The notes below the pieces were generated by a model. That model worked only from the letters and a program-made list of their open reading frames with translations, did no database searches and was not told the origin of the DNA. A DNA stretch of 64,000 nucleotides from an uncultured bacterium (GTDB taxonomy: Bacteria; Verrucomicrobiota; Lentisphaeria; Victivallales; UBA1829), in assembly GCA_902778895.1 (NCBI GenBank), contig CACYZF010000011.1, positions 62,001 through 126,000 of the forward strand. Direction: 5' to 3'. A program made the translations under genes and the position numbers. This document shows positions 1 to 7,778 of this stretch, in pieces. Positions within the stretch are counted from its first letter, which is position 1. The number at the start of each line of letters is the position of its first letter.

Positions 1-1920
1 CTCCCCGTCATCCGCGGATTCGGCATCCTCGGCGTACAGGATGCCGAGCTGGGAAACGAAGATCTCCTTCGCGGCGAGGGCGCTGATCGCGGCGGTCGTG
101 ACGCGCCAGTCGAAGCCGATGGGGCGGAACGCGGGTTCGAGGTACTTTCCGACGCGGCCTGAGATCGTGTATTCGGCGGCCTCGGCATGACGCATCCTTT
201 CGATGCGCTTGAATTCGTCGGCCTGTTCCTCCGGGCTGAGGGAGGTATCGGAAGCGACGGCCATGATCTGCGCGCCGTAATCGACGTCGAACGTCTTCTT
301 CTCCGGATAATTGTTCGCGATGAAGAGAAGCACGGACACGCCGAGGATGATCGTGCCAGCTTTCTGAAGGTACATCACGCCGCGGTCCCACATGTGAAGG
401 AGAATGCTTTTCGCGGTCGGGACGCGGTAGGGCGGGAGTTCCATCAGGTAGACTTCGCCGTCGCCCCGGAACAGCGTGGATTTGAGGAGGCGGGCGGCGA
501 CCATCGCAAAGGCGACGCCGACGGCGTAGATCAGGAACATCACGAATGCCTGGTATTTGACCGCGAAAAACGCCGGGATCAGCAGCGCGTAGATCGGCAG
601 GCGCGCGCCGCAGCTCATCAGCGGCAGAACGAGGATCGTGGTCCGGCGGTCGCGTTCGGACTCGATGCTGCGCGTGGCCATGATCGCGGGGACGTTGCAG
701 CCGAAACCGAGCACGAGCGGCACGAAGCTTTTGCCCTGAAGGTCGAACTTGCGCATGATGCCGTCCATCACGAACGCCGCGCGCGCCATGTAGCCGGTAT
801 CCTCCAGAAATGCGATCGCGAGGAAGAGGAACAGGATGTTCGGGAGGAAGACGATCACGCCGCCGACGCCGTGGATCACGCCGTCGATCAGGAGACTGCG
901 GAGGACGGGCTGGACGTCGGGCGACCAGAAGCGCTCGATGAGGCTCTGAATCCAGCCGAACAGCCATTCGATGCCGTCCGTCATGGGCGCGGCGCAGGTG
1001 AACGTGAACCAGAACATGAGGTACATGACGGCGAAGAAAAGCGGGAGTCCGACCCACTGATTCGTGACCACGGCGTCGATCTTGTCGGAAATCTCGCGGC
1101 GGCGTTCCTGCGTGAACGAAATGGCATCGCGGCATGCGCCGGAGATCATGGCGTAACGGCAGTCGGCCATGAAAGTCTCGGCCGTGATGGCGTGCCGAGC
1201 GTAAAGATGCGTGATCTGGGCGTCGATGATGGCGTCGAGCCCCTGAAATTCACGGAGCCGCATCACGCAGGTGTCCTTCTCCAGCAGCTTGATGGCGAAG
1301 AAACGCGCGGGGATGTGGCGGATGCGGTCGGTCATGGCGGGCTCGATCCATTCCTCGAGCTCGTGGATGGCGTCGTCGACATCCGCGCCGTAGGTGAGTT
1401 TCGGGACGTCGTGGTCCTCCAGGTGCAGGAGGCTTTCCGCGAGGGCGTTTTTGAGCTTGTCGATGCCGTCGCCGCGGGACCCGACCGTCTGGATGATGCT
1501 GCATCCGAAATAGGACTGAAGCTTCTGAATATTGAACTTGAGCCCCTTCTTCTTCGCCTCGTCGCTCATATTGAAGACGATCAGCATCGGGATATGGAGC
1601 TCGGCGAGCTGCGTGGAGAGGTACAGGCTGCGCTGCGGGATCGACGAGTCGATCACGTTCATGATGAGGTCGATTCCGGGCTTCGAGAGTTCCTCGAACG
1701 CGACGCCCTCTTCGGGCGAGCTGGAGGAAAGGCTGTACACGCCGGGGATGTCGATGAGCTCGATCTCGTCCTCGCCGAGCATGAATTTTCCGGTCTTGCT
1801 TTCGACCGTCACGCCGGGGTAGTTGCCGACGTGCTGGCGCGCGCCGGTGAGGCAGTTGAAGATCGTGGTTTTGCCGCAGTTCGGATTTCCGGCGAGGACG
1901 ATCCGGTATTTACGGCTCAT
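1..1920 (-). CDS. feoB: Ferrous iron transport protein B (partial, C-terminus cut by window edge)
   Basis: The minus strand is open from an ATG at 1920 to the window edge (640 codons, no stop), so the C-terminal end is missing. It begins with a GTPase domain: G1 motif GNPNCGKTT at residues 11-19, G3 motif DIPGVYSLSS, and a G4-type NMSD. A hydrophobic, multi-helix permease region follows with FeoB-like gate segments (GFGCNVPA, SCGARLPIYALL). FeoB imports Fe2+ across the inner membrane, driven or gated by GTP. The start overlaps the feoA stop by 4 bases (ATGA), so translation is probably coupled. FeoB proteins usually exceed 700 residues, so roughly the last membrane helices are lost. Identification is firm. 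Confidence 0.96.
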   Translation of the reverse strand, partial: MSRKYRIVLAGNPNCGKTTIFNCLTGARQHVGNYPGVTVESKTGKFMLGEDEIELIDIPGVYSLSSSSPEEGVAFEELSKPGIDLIMNVIDSSIPQRSLYLSTQLAELHIPMLIVFNMSDEAKKKGLKFNIQKLQSYFGCSIIQTVGSRGDGIDKLKNALAESLLHLEDHDVPKLTYGADVDDAIHELEEWIEPAMTDRIRHIPARFFAIKLLEKDTCVMRLREFQGLDAIIDAQITHLYARHAITAETFMADCRYAMISGACRDAISFTQERRREISDKIDAVVTNQWVGLPLFFAVMYLMFWFTFTCAAPMTDGIEWLFGWIQSLIERFWSPDVQPVLRSLLIDGVIHGVGGVIVFLPNILFLFLAIAFLEDTGYMARAAFVMDGIMRKFDLQGKSFVPLVLGFGCNVPAIMATRSIESERDRRTTILVLPLMSCGARLPIYALLIPAFFAVKYQAFVMFLIYAVGVAFAMVAARLLKSTLFRGDGEVYLMELPPYRVPTAKSILLHMWDRGVMYLQKAGTIILGVSVLLFIANNYPEKKTFDVDYGAQIMAVASDTSLSPEEQADEFKRIERMRHAEAAEYTISGRVGKYLEPAFRPIGFDWRVTTAAISALAAKEIFVSQLGILYAEDAESADDGE

Positions 1921-2228
1921 GGGCGCTCCTGCATGCGGATGATGATGTTCGCGGCATCGTCGCGGTGGATGGAGAGGCTGCTCTCCATGACCTTGATACG
2001 GAGGAGTCCGCCGAACGGGGCGTGGGCTTCCATCTCAAGCAGGGTGCCCGGCACGATCCCGACATCCGCGAATTTCTTCTTCCCGCGCAGGGAAGGCTTC
2101 ATATAAATCACGACGGCCGACTGGCCGACGGGGAGTTCAGCCAGCGTGCATTCCGCCGGAGCCGCGGCGGAACGAGCCGACCCCCCGGTCTTCGCGGCCG
2201 GGGTCTTTTCATCGTTCATGATGAACAT
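1917..2228 (-). CDS. feoA: Ferrous iron transport protein A
   Basis: A small SH3-like FeoA protein of 103 residues (100 if translation starts at the second ATG, 2219). The core after a low-complexity Ala/Ser head contains CTLAELPVGQ, then ADVGIVPGTLLEM and a C-terminal LSIHRDDAANIIIR, the usual FeoA order. FeoA supports FeoB, probably by binding its cytosolic GTPase. The stop overlaps the feoB start (ATGA). The Shine-Dalgarno-like GAAGGG lies 3 nt from the first ATG and 12 nt from the second, so neither start is clearly favoured. A promoter at 2301-2329 drives the pair. No Fur box was recognised. Confidence 0.93.
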   Translation of the reverse strand: MFIMNDEKTPAAKTGGSARSAAAPAECTLAELPVGQSAVVIYMKPSLRGKKKFADVGIVPGTLLEMEAHAPFGGLLRIKVMESSLSIHRDDAANIIIRMQERP

Positions 2229-2300
2229 AATCCCTTCATTCTGCCGGCCCCATGCAGGGATACGGAGCGCGGCGGTGCAGTGTGTTTTATTTCAGGATAT

Positions 2301-2329
2301 AATATATCATGCGTGCGAGCTTTTTTCAA
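2301..2329 (-). promoter_or_regulatory. Promoter of feoAB
   Basis: Reading the minus strand, TTGAAA (2324-2329), a 17-base spacer and TATATT (2301-2306), about 70 bases upstream of feoA. Confidence 0.65.
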
Positions 2330-2381
2330 GAAAAAGAGACGCGAAAGGGCGAATTGTCGGCAAAAAGAACGGCAAAATGTT

Positions 2382-2409
2382 TTGTATTTCACGGGAATGA
2401 TGATATATT
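2382..2409 (+). promoter_or_regulatory. Promoter of azlCD
   Basis: TTGTAT (2382-2387), 16-base spacer, TATATT (2404-2409), about 32 bases before the azlC ATG. The -35 is weak. Confidence 0.5.
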
Positions 2410-2440
2410 AGTAGCTTCATTTTTCAGGTGCACAGGATCC

Positions 2441-3166
2441 ATGAATCAGAAACCGGTTCTGAAACAGGCGTTTATCAGTTCGCTGCCAGTCCTGATGGGG
2501 TATACCACCATGGGATTCGCGGCGGGCGTCCTGCTGGCCGCGAAAAGCGGGATCCGGCTGCCCGCATTCTGGGCGTTCCTGACCAGCGCCACGAGCATAT
2601 CCGGCGCGCTGCAGTTCATGCTCGTGGACTGGATCCGGACCTCGCAACCGATGCTGGACGTGGCGCTCCTGACGATCTGCCTGAACATCCGCTACTCCAT
2701 GTACGGGCTTTCGCTCATCGAACGGTTCCGCGGGATCCCGCTCGCGAAGAAGCTCTACCTGATCTGGAGCCTCACCGATGAGACCTACGCGCTTGAAGTC
2801 GAAAACAAGGTGCCGCCCGGAGGCGATTCCATCCTGTACTGCATCACGCTCGCCGCACTGAACCATTTCTACTGGATCCTCGGCGTGGTATCCGGCGCGC
2901 TCGCCGGCGCCGCGCTGCCGTTCCCGAACAAGGGGATCGACTTCGCCATGACGGCGCTTTTCCTGGTGATCCTGACCGACCAGTGCCGGGAACGCAAAAA
3001 CCGGGTCTATGCGGCGGTCGGCCTGCTGGCATCCGTCGCCTGCGCGCTCGTCTTCGGCGCGGGAAAGATGCTGATCCCGTCCATGATCCTGATGCTGTCC
3101 GCCCTGATCGTATTCCGGAAACCGCTTGGGAAACTCGAATCGTGGAGATCCGGAGGGAAATCATGA
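2441..3166 (+). CDS. azlC: AzlC family branched-chain amino acid exporter, large subunit
   Basis: A 241-residue polytopic membrane protein. The segment LPVLMGYTTMGFAAGVLL near the N-terminus, the following SGALQFM and LNIRYSMYGLSL motifs and the late SMILMLSALIVF helix are typical of AzlC/YgaZ. With AzlD it forms a complex exporting branched-chain amino acids or analogues. The ATG at 2441 is chosen because it sits just after the promoter and begins the conserved region; the reading frame stays open upstream as far as 2309 but without family similarity. The stop overlaps the azlD start as ATGA. Substrate is inferred from the family only. Confidence 0.92.
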   Translation: MNQKPVLKQAFISSLPVLMGYTTMGFAAGVLLAAKSGIRLPAFWAFLTSATSISGALQFMLVDWIRTSQPMLDVALLTICLNIRYSMYGLSLIERFRGIPLAKKLYLIWSLTDETYALEVENKVPPGGDSILYCITLAALNHFYWILGVVSGALAGAALPFPNKGIDFAMTALFLVILTDQCRERKNRVYAAVGLLASVACALVFGAGKMLIPSMILMLSALIVFRKPLGKLESWRSGGKS

Positions 3167-3513
3167 ACGGGACGTCGACCGAATATCTGCTGATCCTGAC
3201 CGCCGTGACCGCGGGCGTCACGTTCCTGCTCCGCGCACTGCCGTTCCTGTTCTTCGGAACGGGGAAGCGTCCTCCCGCGCTGGTCCTGAGCATCGGAAAC
3301 GTCCTTTCCCCGGCGGCGATCGCCATGCTGGTGGTGTACTGCTTCGCATGCTACGTGCGGGACCGTGCGCCAATCGAACACATGTTCGGGCTGGCGGAGA
3401 TCGCGGCGGCAATCGTGGTGGTCGCGCTTCAGCTGTGGAAACGCAATCCGCTGGTGTCCATTCTGGCGGGGACCGCGGTATACATGACGCTCGTGCAGAC
3501 CGTCATCCCCTGA
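3163..3513 (+). CDS. azlD: AzlD family branched-chain amino acid exporter, small subunit
   Basis: A 116-residue protein with about four hydrophobic helices. The stretch TFLLRALPFLFF near residue 20 and LSPAAIAMLVVYCF around residue 50 are AzlD signatures. It partners AzlC in amino acid export across the inner membrane. The ATG overlaps the azlC stop and is preceded by a strong GGAGGG (3152-3157), which fixes the start. Nothing unusual in length or composition. Confidence 0.92.
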   Translation: MNGTSTEYLLILTAVTAGVTFLLRALPFLFFGTGKRPPALVLSIGNVLSPAAIAMLVVYCFACYVRDRAPIEHMFGLAEIAAAIVVVALQLWKRNPLVSILAGTAVYMTLVQTVIP

Positions 3514-3549
3514 CGGCGGGAACCGGGAAAAAATGGGAAACGCTTCCGC

Positions 3550-3945
3550 TCAGAAGTTGTTGAAAGCTTCGAGGAGCTTGTCCTTCAGCGGATTATCCTC
3601 GTAATCGACCATGATGAAGGAACCGCGGGAGATCGCGGGAAATTTGAACCCGTAGATGTAGATGAAACCGTTTTTGTCCACGTATTCGATCTTCGCACGG
3701 GCTTTTTTGTACTTCGTATTGAACTTGTAGAACGCGACCTGACGGTTCGCGATCTTCAGCGCGAATCCTTCGTCCGCATGGATCGGCTCGACCGCCATCT
3801 GGCCGTCGTACGTGCCGCCGGTTTGCTGCATCATGTAACGGCAGAGTTCCAGCGCGGTACGGTTGTTGTTTTCAACGGTACTGCGGCAGCCGCTGAAGAG
3901 AACGACGCATGCGGCGGTAAAAAGAATGCAAAGCGATCTGAACAT
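3550..3945 (-). CDS. Small lipoprotein of unknown function
   Basis: A 131-residue protein with a lipoprotein signal: basic start, hydrophobic core, then LFSGC with the lipidated Cys at residue 20. The mature part has no motif I recognise; it is mixed alpha/beta in appearance and ends with a short acidic/amphipathic tail. It stands alone, convergent with azlD, and has its own promoter (3983-4010). It probably sits in the inner leaflet of the outer membrane or on the periplasmic face of the inner membrane. Function is not assigned. Confidence 0.8.
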   Translation of the reverse strand: MFRSLCILFTAACVVLFSGCRSTVENNNRTALELCRYMMQQTGGTYDGQMAVEPIHADEGFALKIANRQVAFYKFNTKYKKARAKIEYVDKNGFIYIYGFKFPAISRGSFIMVDYEDNPLKDKLLEAFNNF

Positions 3946-3982
3946 GACAGGCCTTTCCGGTTGAAAAAATGGACGGTAAGAT

Positions 3983-4010
3983 AATGTAGAATCATTTTCC
4001 GCAAAGTCAA
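3983..4010 (-). promoter_or_regulatory. Promoter of the 131-residue lipoprotein gene
   Basis: Minus strand: TTGACT (4005-4010), 16-base spacer, TACATT (3983-3988), 38 bases before the ATG. Confidence 0.6.
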
Positions 4011-4021
4011 GCCTGTATGAA

Positions 4022-4052
4022 GAAAAAAGACGAAAACACCGGCACGGTGTTT
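4022..4052 (-). terminator. Intrinsic terminator of the LexA-like gene
   Basis: Perfect 8-bp stem (AAACACCG / CGGTGTTT at 4034-4052) with a GCA loop, followed on the minus strand by a T-rich tail. It starts two bases past the stop codon. Confidence 0.85.
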
Positions 4053-4053
4053 C

Positions 4054-4620
4054 TTATTTGAGCGGACGCAGCAGCGCGATCACCTGACCGACAGTCTTCG
4101 GGCCCGGTTCCGAATCCCTGTTCACCTGACGGCATACCGGAGCGGTTTCGGTATGTTCCATCACGATCATGCCGGGGTGAAGACGGCCCGGCTTGGTCCA
4201 GACGATCAGAATGTCGCGCGGATCGACGTCAATCCCAACGGACATTCCGTTGAACAGTCCGAACCGTACGGCAAAGAGGTCTTTGGCGCGGACATCGTCC
4301 GGCAGCAGACTGGCATCCACATGATAATAGGATGACGGCGCACCGGAAATATTTGCACTCTTCATGTAAAACGGAACGCAGAGCGGGACTTTCTTCGGCA
4401 GCCCGGATCCCATTCCGACCGGCCGAATGCTCCGGCGGCGTCCTTTCTGCCGGACAATGACGCGCTTGCGTTCCAAGGCGGCGACATGTGCCGCCGCGGT
4501 GGACGGTTTGATGGAGAAGTACCCGGCTATGTCGTAAAGCGTAGGCGAGATAGCGTTTTTACCGATGAAATCGCGAATGTAACCCGCAATCTCAAACTGA
4601 CGTTTTGTGATTTTCTTCAT
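4054..4620 (-). CDS. LexA-like repressor, probably unable to self-cleave
   Basis: 188 residues. Residues 1-65 form a LexA-type winged helix (KKITKRQFEIAGYIRDFI, then SPTLYDIAGYFSIKPSTAAAHV). Residues 112-188 resemble the S24/LexA peptidase fold: LFAVRF...NGMSVG and DPRDILIVW. The GMS serine (Ser127) is retained, but the position of the general-base Lys appears as Cys in APVCRQV, and no Ala-Gly cleavage pair is visible. It may therefore be a stable, non-SOS regulator. ATG 4620 is chosen over an upstream TTG at 4725, because the LexA domain begins there. The gene diverges from apgM; a palindrome at 4768-4785 could be its operator. Confidence 0.75.
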   Translation of the reverse strand: MKKITKRQFEIAGYIRDFIGKNAISPTLYDIAGYFSIKPSTAAAHVAALERKRVIVRQKGRRRSIRPVGMGSGLPKKVPLCVPFYMKSANISGAPSSYYHVDASLLPDDVRAKDLFAVRFGLFNGMSVGIDVDPRDILIVWTKPGRLHPGMIVMEHTETAPVCRQVNRDSEPGPKTVGQVIALLRPLK

Positions 4621-4767
4621 TCGTCCGGGTCCTGGGGCTGGTGATTGGCGTACCGCCGGGGGGACAGACGGAAAACACCGGCGGAGTGAGAGGAAAACAG
4701 GAAATGTTCTTCCGATAAGATACAATACAGCAGGAAGGAATCAGTTTCAAGCGCGTCTTGCAACTTT

Positions 4768-4785
4768 TTTGAAAGTATTTTCAAA
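4768..4785. promoter_or_regulatory. Inverted repeat, possible operator
   Basis: TTTGAAA-GTAT-TTTCAAA, a perfect 7-bp dyad in the region between the LexA-like gene and apgM. Its position suits autoregulation by the LexA-like protein, but the link is inference. Confidence 0.35.
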
Positions 4786-4837
4786 GTATACTAACAATTG
4801 TCAGCCTTTTTACGATGCCGGACACAACCGGAACGCC

Positions 4838-4866
4838 TTGACTTTTCGGCTCCGGCATGGTATTTT
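4838..4866 (+). promoter_or_regulatory. Promoter of apgM
   Basis: TTGACT (4838-4843), 17-base spacer, TATTTT (4861-4866), 54 bases upstream of the apgM ATG. Confidence 0.7.
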
Positions 4867-4919
4867 ATTTATATCAAAACAATTCATTCACTGCATGACA
4901 GGAAAGGATATCTCCAATC

Positions 4920-6143
4920 ATGAACGCATGCGACCTGAAAGGCAAAGCCGTCGTCTTCCTCGGCGACGGCATGGCCGACCTCCCGATCCCCGAACTCGGC
5001 GGAAAAACTCCGCTCGAATCCGTCTCGACTCCGACCATGGACAAGATCGCCGCGAACGGCGCGTCCGGCACGTTCCTGACTCTGCCGGAAGGCTACCCGA
5101 CCTCCTCGGACGTCGCGAACATGTCCGTGCTCGGCTATGCCCCGTCGCTGTATTACCCGGGACGCGGCCCGATCGAGGCGGTCAGCCAGGGCATCCCGCT
5201 CGCCCCCGACGACGTCGCCTGGCGCTGCAACCTGATCACGGTGGAGGACGGCATCCTGAAGGATTATTCCGCCGGCCACATCACGAAGGAACACGCCCGC
5301 GTGCTGATGGAGGCGCTTCAGGAGCATTTCGGCTCGGACAAACTCACGTTCTACCCCGGCGTGAGCTACCGCAACCTGCTGATCCTGCACGGACCGGAGT
5401 TCTCCCCGAAAGTCGGCTACTACAAGCCGGATTCCTCGCAGGACATCCCGGTCGCCGAATTGCCGTGGACCGCGCTGGACGACTCGAAGGAAGCCGCGTA
5501 CACGGTGGAATTCCTGAACAAGCTCTGGGCGGACGCGGCGGCATTTCTGGCCGAACACCCGCTCGTGAAGTCCGGCGAGGCAAAAGGCAACGCGATCTGG
5601 CCGTGGAGCCCTGGCCGTACGCCTTCGTTCCCGAAGTTCACGGAACGCTACGGCGGCAAGACCGGCGCGGTAATCACGGCGGTCGACGTGATCTCCGGCA
5701 TCGCCAAATGCGCGGGGATGGATGTGATCCCCGTCGAGGGTGCGACGGGCTATATCGACACGAACTATGAAGGCAAAGCGGCGGCGGCCATTCGCGCGAT
5801 CGAAGACCACGATTTCGTATATGTGCATCTCGAGGCGATCGACGAAACCGGACACGAAGGCCGCCTCGACCTCAAAATGCAGGCGATCCGCGACTTCGAA
5901 AACCGCATCATCAAACCCGTCGTCGAAGCGCTTCAGGGACGCGGCGTCACGTTCGCGGTCCTTCCCGACCACCCCGTGCCGCTCTCCATGCGCCAGCACA
6001 CGCGCACCCCGGTGCCCGTCTGCGTCTGGGGACCGCACATCCAGCCCGATTCCGTTACGGAATACTCGGAGAAAGCGGCACTGAACGGCTCGCTCGGATT
6101 CATGACCGGCGACGCGTTCATCCGGACGGTGCTCGGCCTCTGA
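4920..6143 (+). CDS. apgM: Cofactor-independent phosphoglycerate mutase, ApgM type
   Basis: A 407-residue alkaline-phosphatase-superfamily enzyme. The N-terminal FLGDGMADLP carries a metal-binding Asp; SSDVANMSVLGY holds the catalytic Ser region; later segments HLEAIDETGHEG and LPDHPVPLSMRQHT provide further metal ligands. This matches the archaeal-type 2,3-BPG-independent phosphoglycerate mutases that interconvert 3- and 2-phosphoglycerate. Bacterial members of this branch have also been proposed as alternative homoserine kinases, so the physiological reaction is uncertain. It is monocistronic with its own promoter and a stem-loop after the stop. The ATG has an AGGAAAGG ribosome site about 12 nt upstream. 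Confidence 0.9.
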   Translation: MNACDLKGKAVVFLGDGMADLPIPELGGKTPLESVSTPTMDKIAANGASGTFLTLPEGYPTSSDVANMSVLGYAPSLYYPGRGPIEAVSQGIPLAPDDVAWRCNLITVEDGILKDYSAGHITKEHARVLMEALQEHFGSDKLTFYPGVSYRNLLILHGPEFSPKVGYYKPDSSQDIPVAELPWTALDDSKEAAYTVEFLNKLWADAAAFLAEHPLVKSGEAKGNAIWPWSPGRTPSFPKFTERYGGKTGAVITAVDVISGIAKCAGMDVIPVEGATGYIDTNYEGKAAAAIRAIEDHDFVYVHLEAIDETGHEGRLDLKMQAIRDFENRIIKPVVEALQGRGVTFAVLPDHPVPLSMRQHTRTPVPVCVWGPHIQPDSVTEYSEKAALNGSLGFMTGDAFIRTVLGL

Positions 6144-6172
6144 GGAATCCGAACAGGAAACAGAACCATTTA

Positions 6173-6202
6173 AGCCCGGATCGCCTTGCAGCGGTCCGGG
6201 CT
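6173..6202. terminator. Stem-loop between convergent apgM and prmC
   Basis: Perfect 8-bp stem AGCCCGGA / TCCGGGCT with a 14-base loop. T-tracts are poor on both strands, so it is a weak shared terminator at best. Confidence 0.5.
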
Positions 6203-6210
6203 TCATCGTC

Positions 6211-7041
6211 TTAACGTTTCGCGGTGAGGTAACGTACCGCGCCGTACTGGTCTTTCAGGAGCGCAGGCTCCCGAAGAGATTTTGAGGCAAGCTCGAACGC
6301 CCGGTCCGCGTTGCACGGGTCAAGCTCGAAAAAGACGCGTCCGCCCGGGTTCAGGAATGAGGAGGATTGTTCCAGCGCACGGGCAATGATATCCAGGCCG
6401 TCGGCGCCGCCGAACAGTGCTTCCTCGGGTTCATATCCGCGTACGTTCGGCGGAAGTTTGTCGCGGTCGCCCTCGGGGATGTACGGGAGATTCGCAGCGA
6501 TGAGGTCGAATTTGCGTCCGGCGACCGGAGCGAAGAGATCGCCATGCAGGAATGTCACGTTCGGCAGGGCAAGCTGTTTCAGATTGAGCTTGGCCCACTT
6601 CATGGCATCCGGAGACAGTTCGATCCCGACGACCGTCAGGTCGGGACGTTCCGAGGCAAGCGCCAGCGAGATCGCGCCGCTGCCGGCACCGAGTTCACAG
6701 ACGGACGCACCACGCGGAAGTCCGTCGAGCATGAGGTCGATGGAATACTCCGTCTCGGAACGCGGGATCAGACAGCCCGGCCCGACCTCAAGCTCCAGGT
6801 CGCGGAACGGCGCATGTCCGAAAATGTATTGCCAGGGCTCGTTTTTCAGTCGGCGCACCGTGAAGGATTCCGCGCGGGCCTGTGCCCCGGATGCGAGCTG
6901 TTCATGGGCATGAAGCGGAAACTCCCGGTCGGGTATTCCGGCGGCCTCGCAGACGACATAGTGCGCCTCGAGGTCGGCCGCTTCGAATCCGGCCTGCGAA
7001 AAGCGTTCCGTGAGAGACTTTTTCAGTTCAAGAAACGTCAT
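6211..7041 (-). CDS. prmC: Peptide chain release factor N5-glutamine methyltransferase
   Basis: 276 residues. An N-terminal helical domain (1-75) is followed by a SAM-binding Rossmann fold: ELGAGSG at about 116-122, GIELSPDAM, then the substrate motif NLPY at 184-187 in the position of the canonical NPPY. PrmC methylates the GGQ glutamine of RF1/RF2. The P-to-L change at the second position of the motif is present in some family members and should still allow Gln binding. ATG 7041 opens the conserved N-terminal helix; upstream in-frame sequence has no similarity. No prfA lies next to it here. Confidence 0.9.
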   Translation of the reverse strand: MTFLELKKSLTERFSQAGFEAADLEAHYVVCEAAGIPDREFPLHAHEQLASGAQARAESFTVRRLKNEPWQYIFGHAPFRDLELEVGPGCLIPRSETEYSIDLMLDGLPRGASVCELGAGSGAISLALASERPDLTVVGIELSPDAMKWAKLNLKQLALPNVTFLHGDLFAPVAGRKFDLIAANLPYIPEGDRDKLPPNVRGYEPEEALFGGADGLDIIARALEQSSSFLNPGGRVFFELDPCNADRAFELASKSLREPALLKDQYGAVRYLTAKR

Positions 7042-7090
7042 GACAACAGAAAAAGAGGATTGTTTCCGTACAAAAAGGGCGGCTTCCAAC

Positions 7091-7117
7091 GTGTTGCGGA
7101 GACAGAGTCCGCAACAC
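7091..7117. repeat. Perfect hairpin between TRL gene and prmC
   Basis: GTGTTGCGGA / TCCGCAACAC, a 10-bp perfect stem with a 7-base loop. A second hairpin (CAGCACA / TGTGCTG, 7138-7158) follows. Neither has a T-tract in the minus direction, so they may be a rho-aided end of the TRL transcript or processing sites. Confidence 0.6.
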
Positions 7118-7214
7118 CGTCGTGAAAACCGCCGCACAGCACAAATCAGGCTGTGCTGTCAAAGTGCGCGGCATACGACCGCGCAGGGGAAATCATTCAG
7201 GCCGAAGCCGTCAA

Positions 7215-7601
7215 TTACTTCTGGGCGCCTTTGGCCGGAGCGAGGGTCTGATCGGGACCGAGGGCCTTGCCGGTACCGAAGACTTCGGTCTTGTAGATGC
7301 CGTAGATGCCGAAATAGTTCGTCACATGGGTATTCGTCCAGGCGATCTTGTCGATGCCGCCGTTGACCGCGGCTTCGTTGATAGAGGCATCGCCGCCAGC
7401 GACCCAGCCGAGAATGCTGTAGCAGGAAGAAGTACCGCGACGATTATAGGACTGGCTCAGGTTGCCGTCGCCGACGGTTCCGGGCAGAATGACATCCGTG
7501 TAAAGGCATCCGAGCGGGAACGGGGTGGCGCAGGAAGTGGCGGAGAGGGCGCCGAGAACGGCGCAGGCGGAAAGGACGGCGAGCTTGAGGGACTTTTTCA
7601 T
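7215..7601 (-). CDS. TRL-like family lipoprotein
   Basis: A 128-residue protein with a lipoprotein-like signal ending ATSCA (Cys at residue 24). The mature part has the TRL pattern: GCLYTDVILPG near the start, then CYSILGWVAGGDASINEAA and GGIDKI, ending with a GIYGIYKTEVFG segment. TRL proteins were named from a tRNA-associated locus; their biochemical function is unknown. It stands alone with its own promoter (7657-7685). The 5' leader carries a 14-base sequence (7625-7638) that also forms one arm of a palindrome near 34.05 kb. Confidence 0.85.
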   Translation of the reverse strand: MKKSLKLAVLSACAVLGALSATSCATPFPLGCLYTDVILPGTVGDGNLSQSYNRRGTSSCYSILGWVAGGDASINEAAVNGGIDKIAWTNTHVTNYFGIYGIYKTEVFGTGKALGPDQTLAPAKGAQK

Positions 7602-7656
7602 GAATTTGTCTCCTGATATTTATGAGTTTCAGTTAAAAGCGTATCGTTTATAAAGC

Positions 7657-7685
7657 AATATACCATACTCCTCCGGTTTAATCAA
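7657..7685 (-). promoter_or_regulatory. Promoter of the TRL lipoprotein gene
   Basis: Minus strand: TTGATT (7680-7685), 17-base spacer, TATATT (7657-7662), about 56 bases before the ATG. Confidence 0.65.
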
Positions 7686-7716
7686 GTCATTTTTCCGAAG
7701 TTTTCCAAAAAAAGAG

Positions 7717-7750
7717 GAAAAAAGGGGCGGGCGTGGCGATTCCCCCCGCC
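7717..7750 (-). terminator. Terminator after trmB
   Basis: Minus strand: GGCGGG / CCCGCC stem (7745-7750 with 7726-7731) followed closely by TTTTTT. It separates the PHP-trmB unit from the TRL promoter. Confidence 0.65.
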
Positions 7751-7778
7751 TGGATGAGCTTTCCGGAGCACGGGCGAT

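Noticed and set aside
187..2106. Long plus-strand open frame over feoB
   Set aside because: It is antisense to a clear FeoB with intact GTPase motifs; the translated product is His/Asp/Glu-rich shadow sequence.
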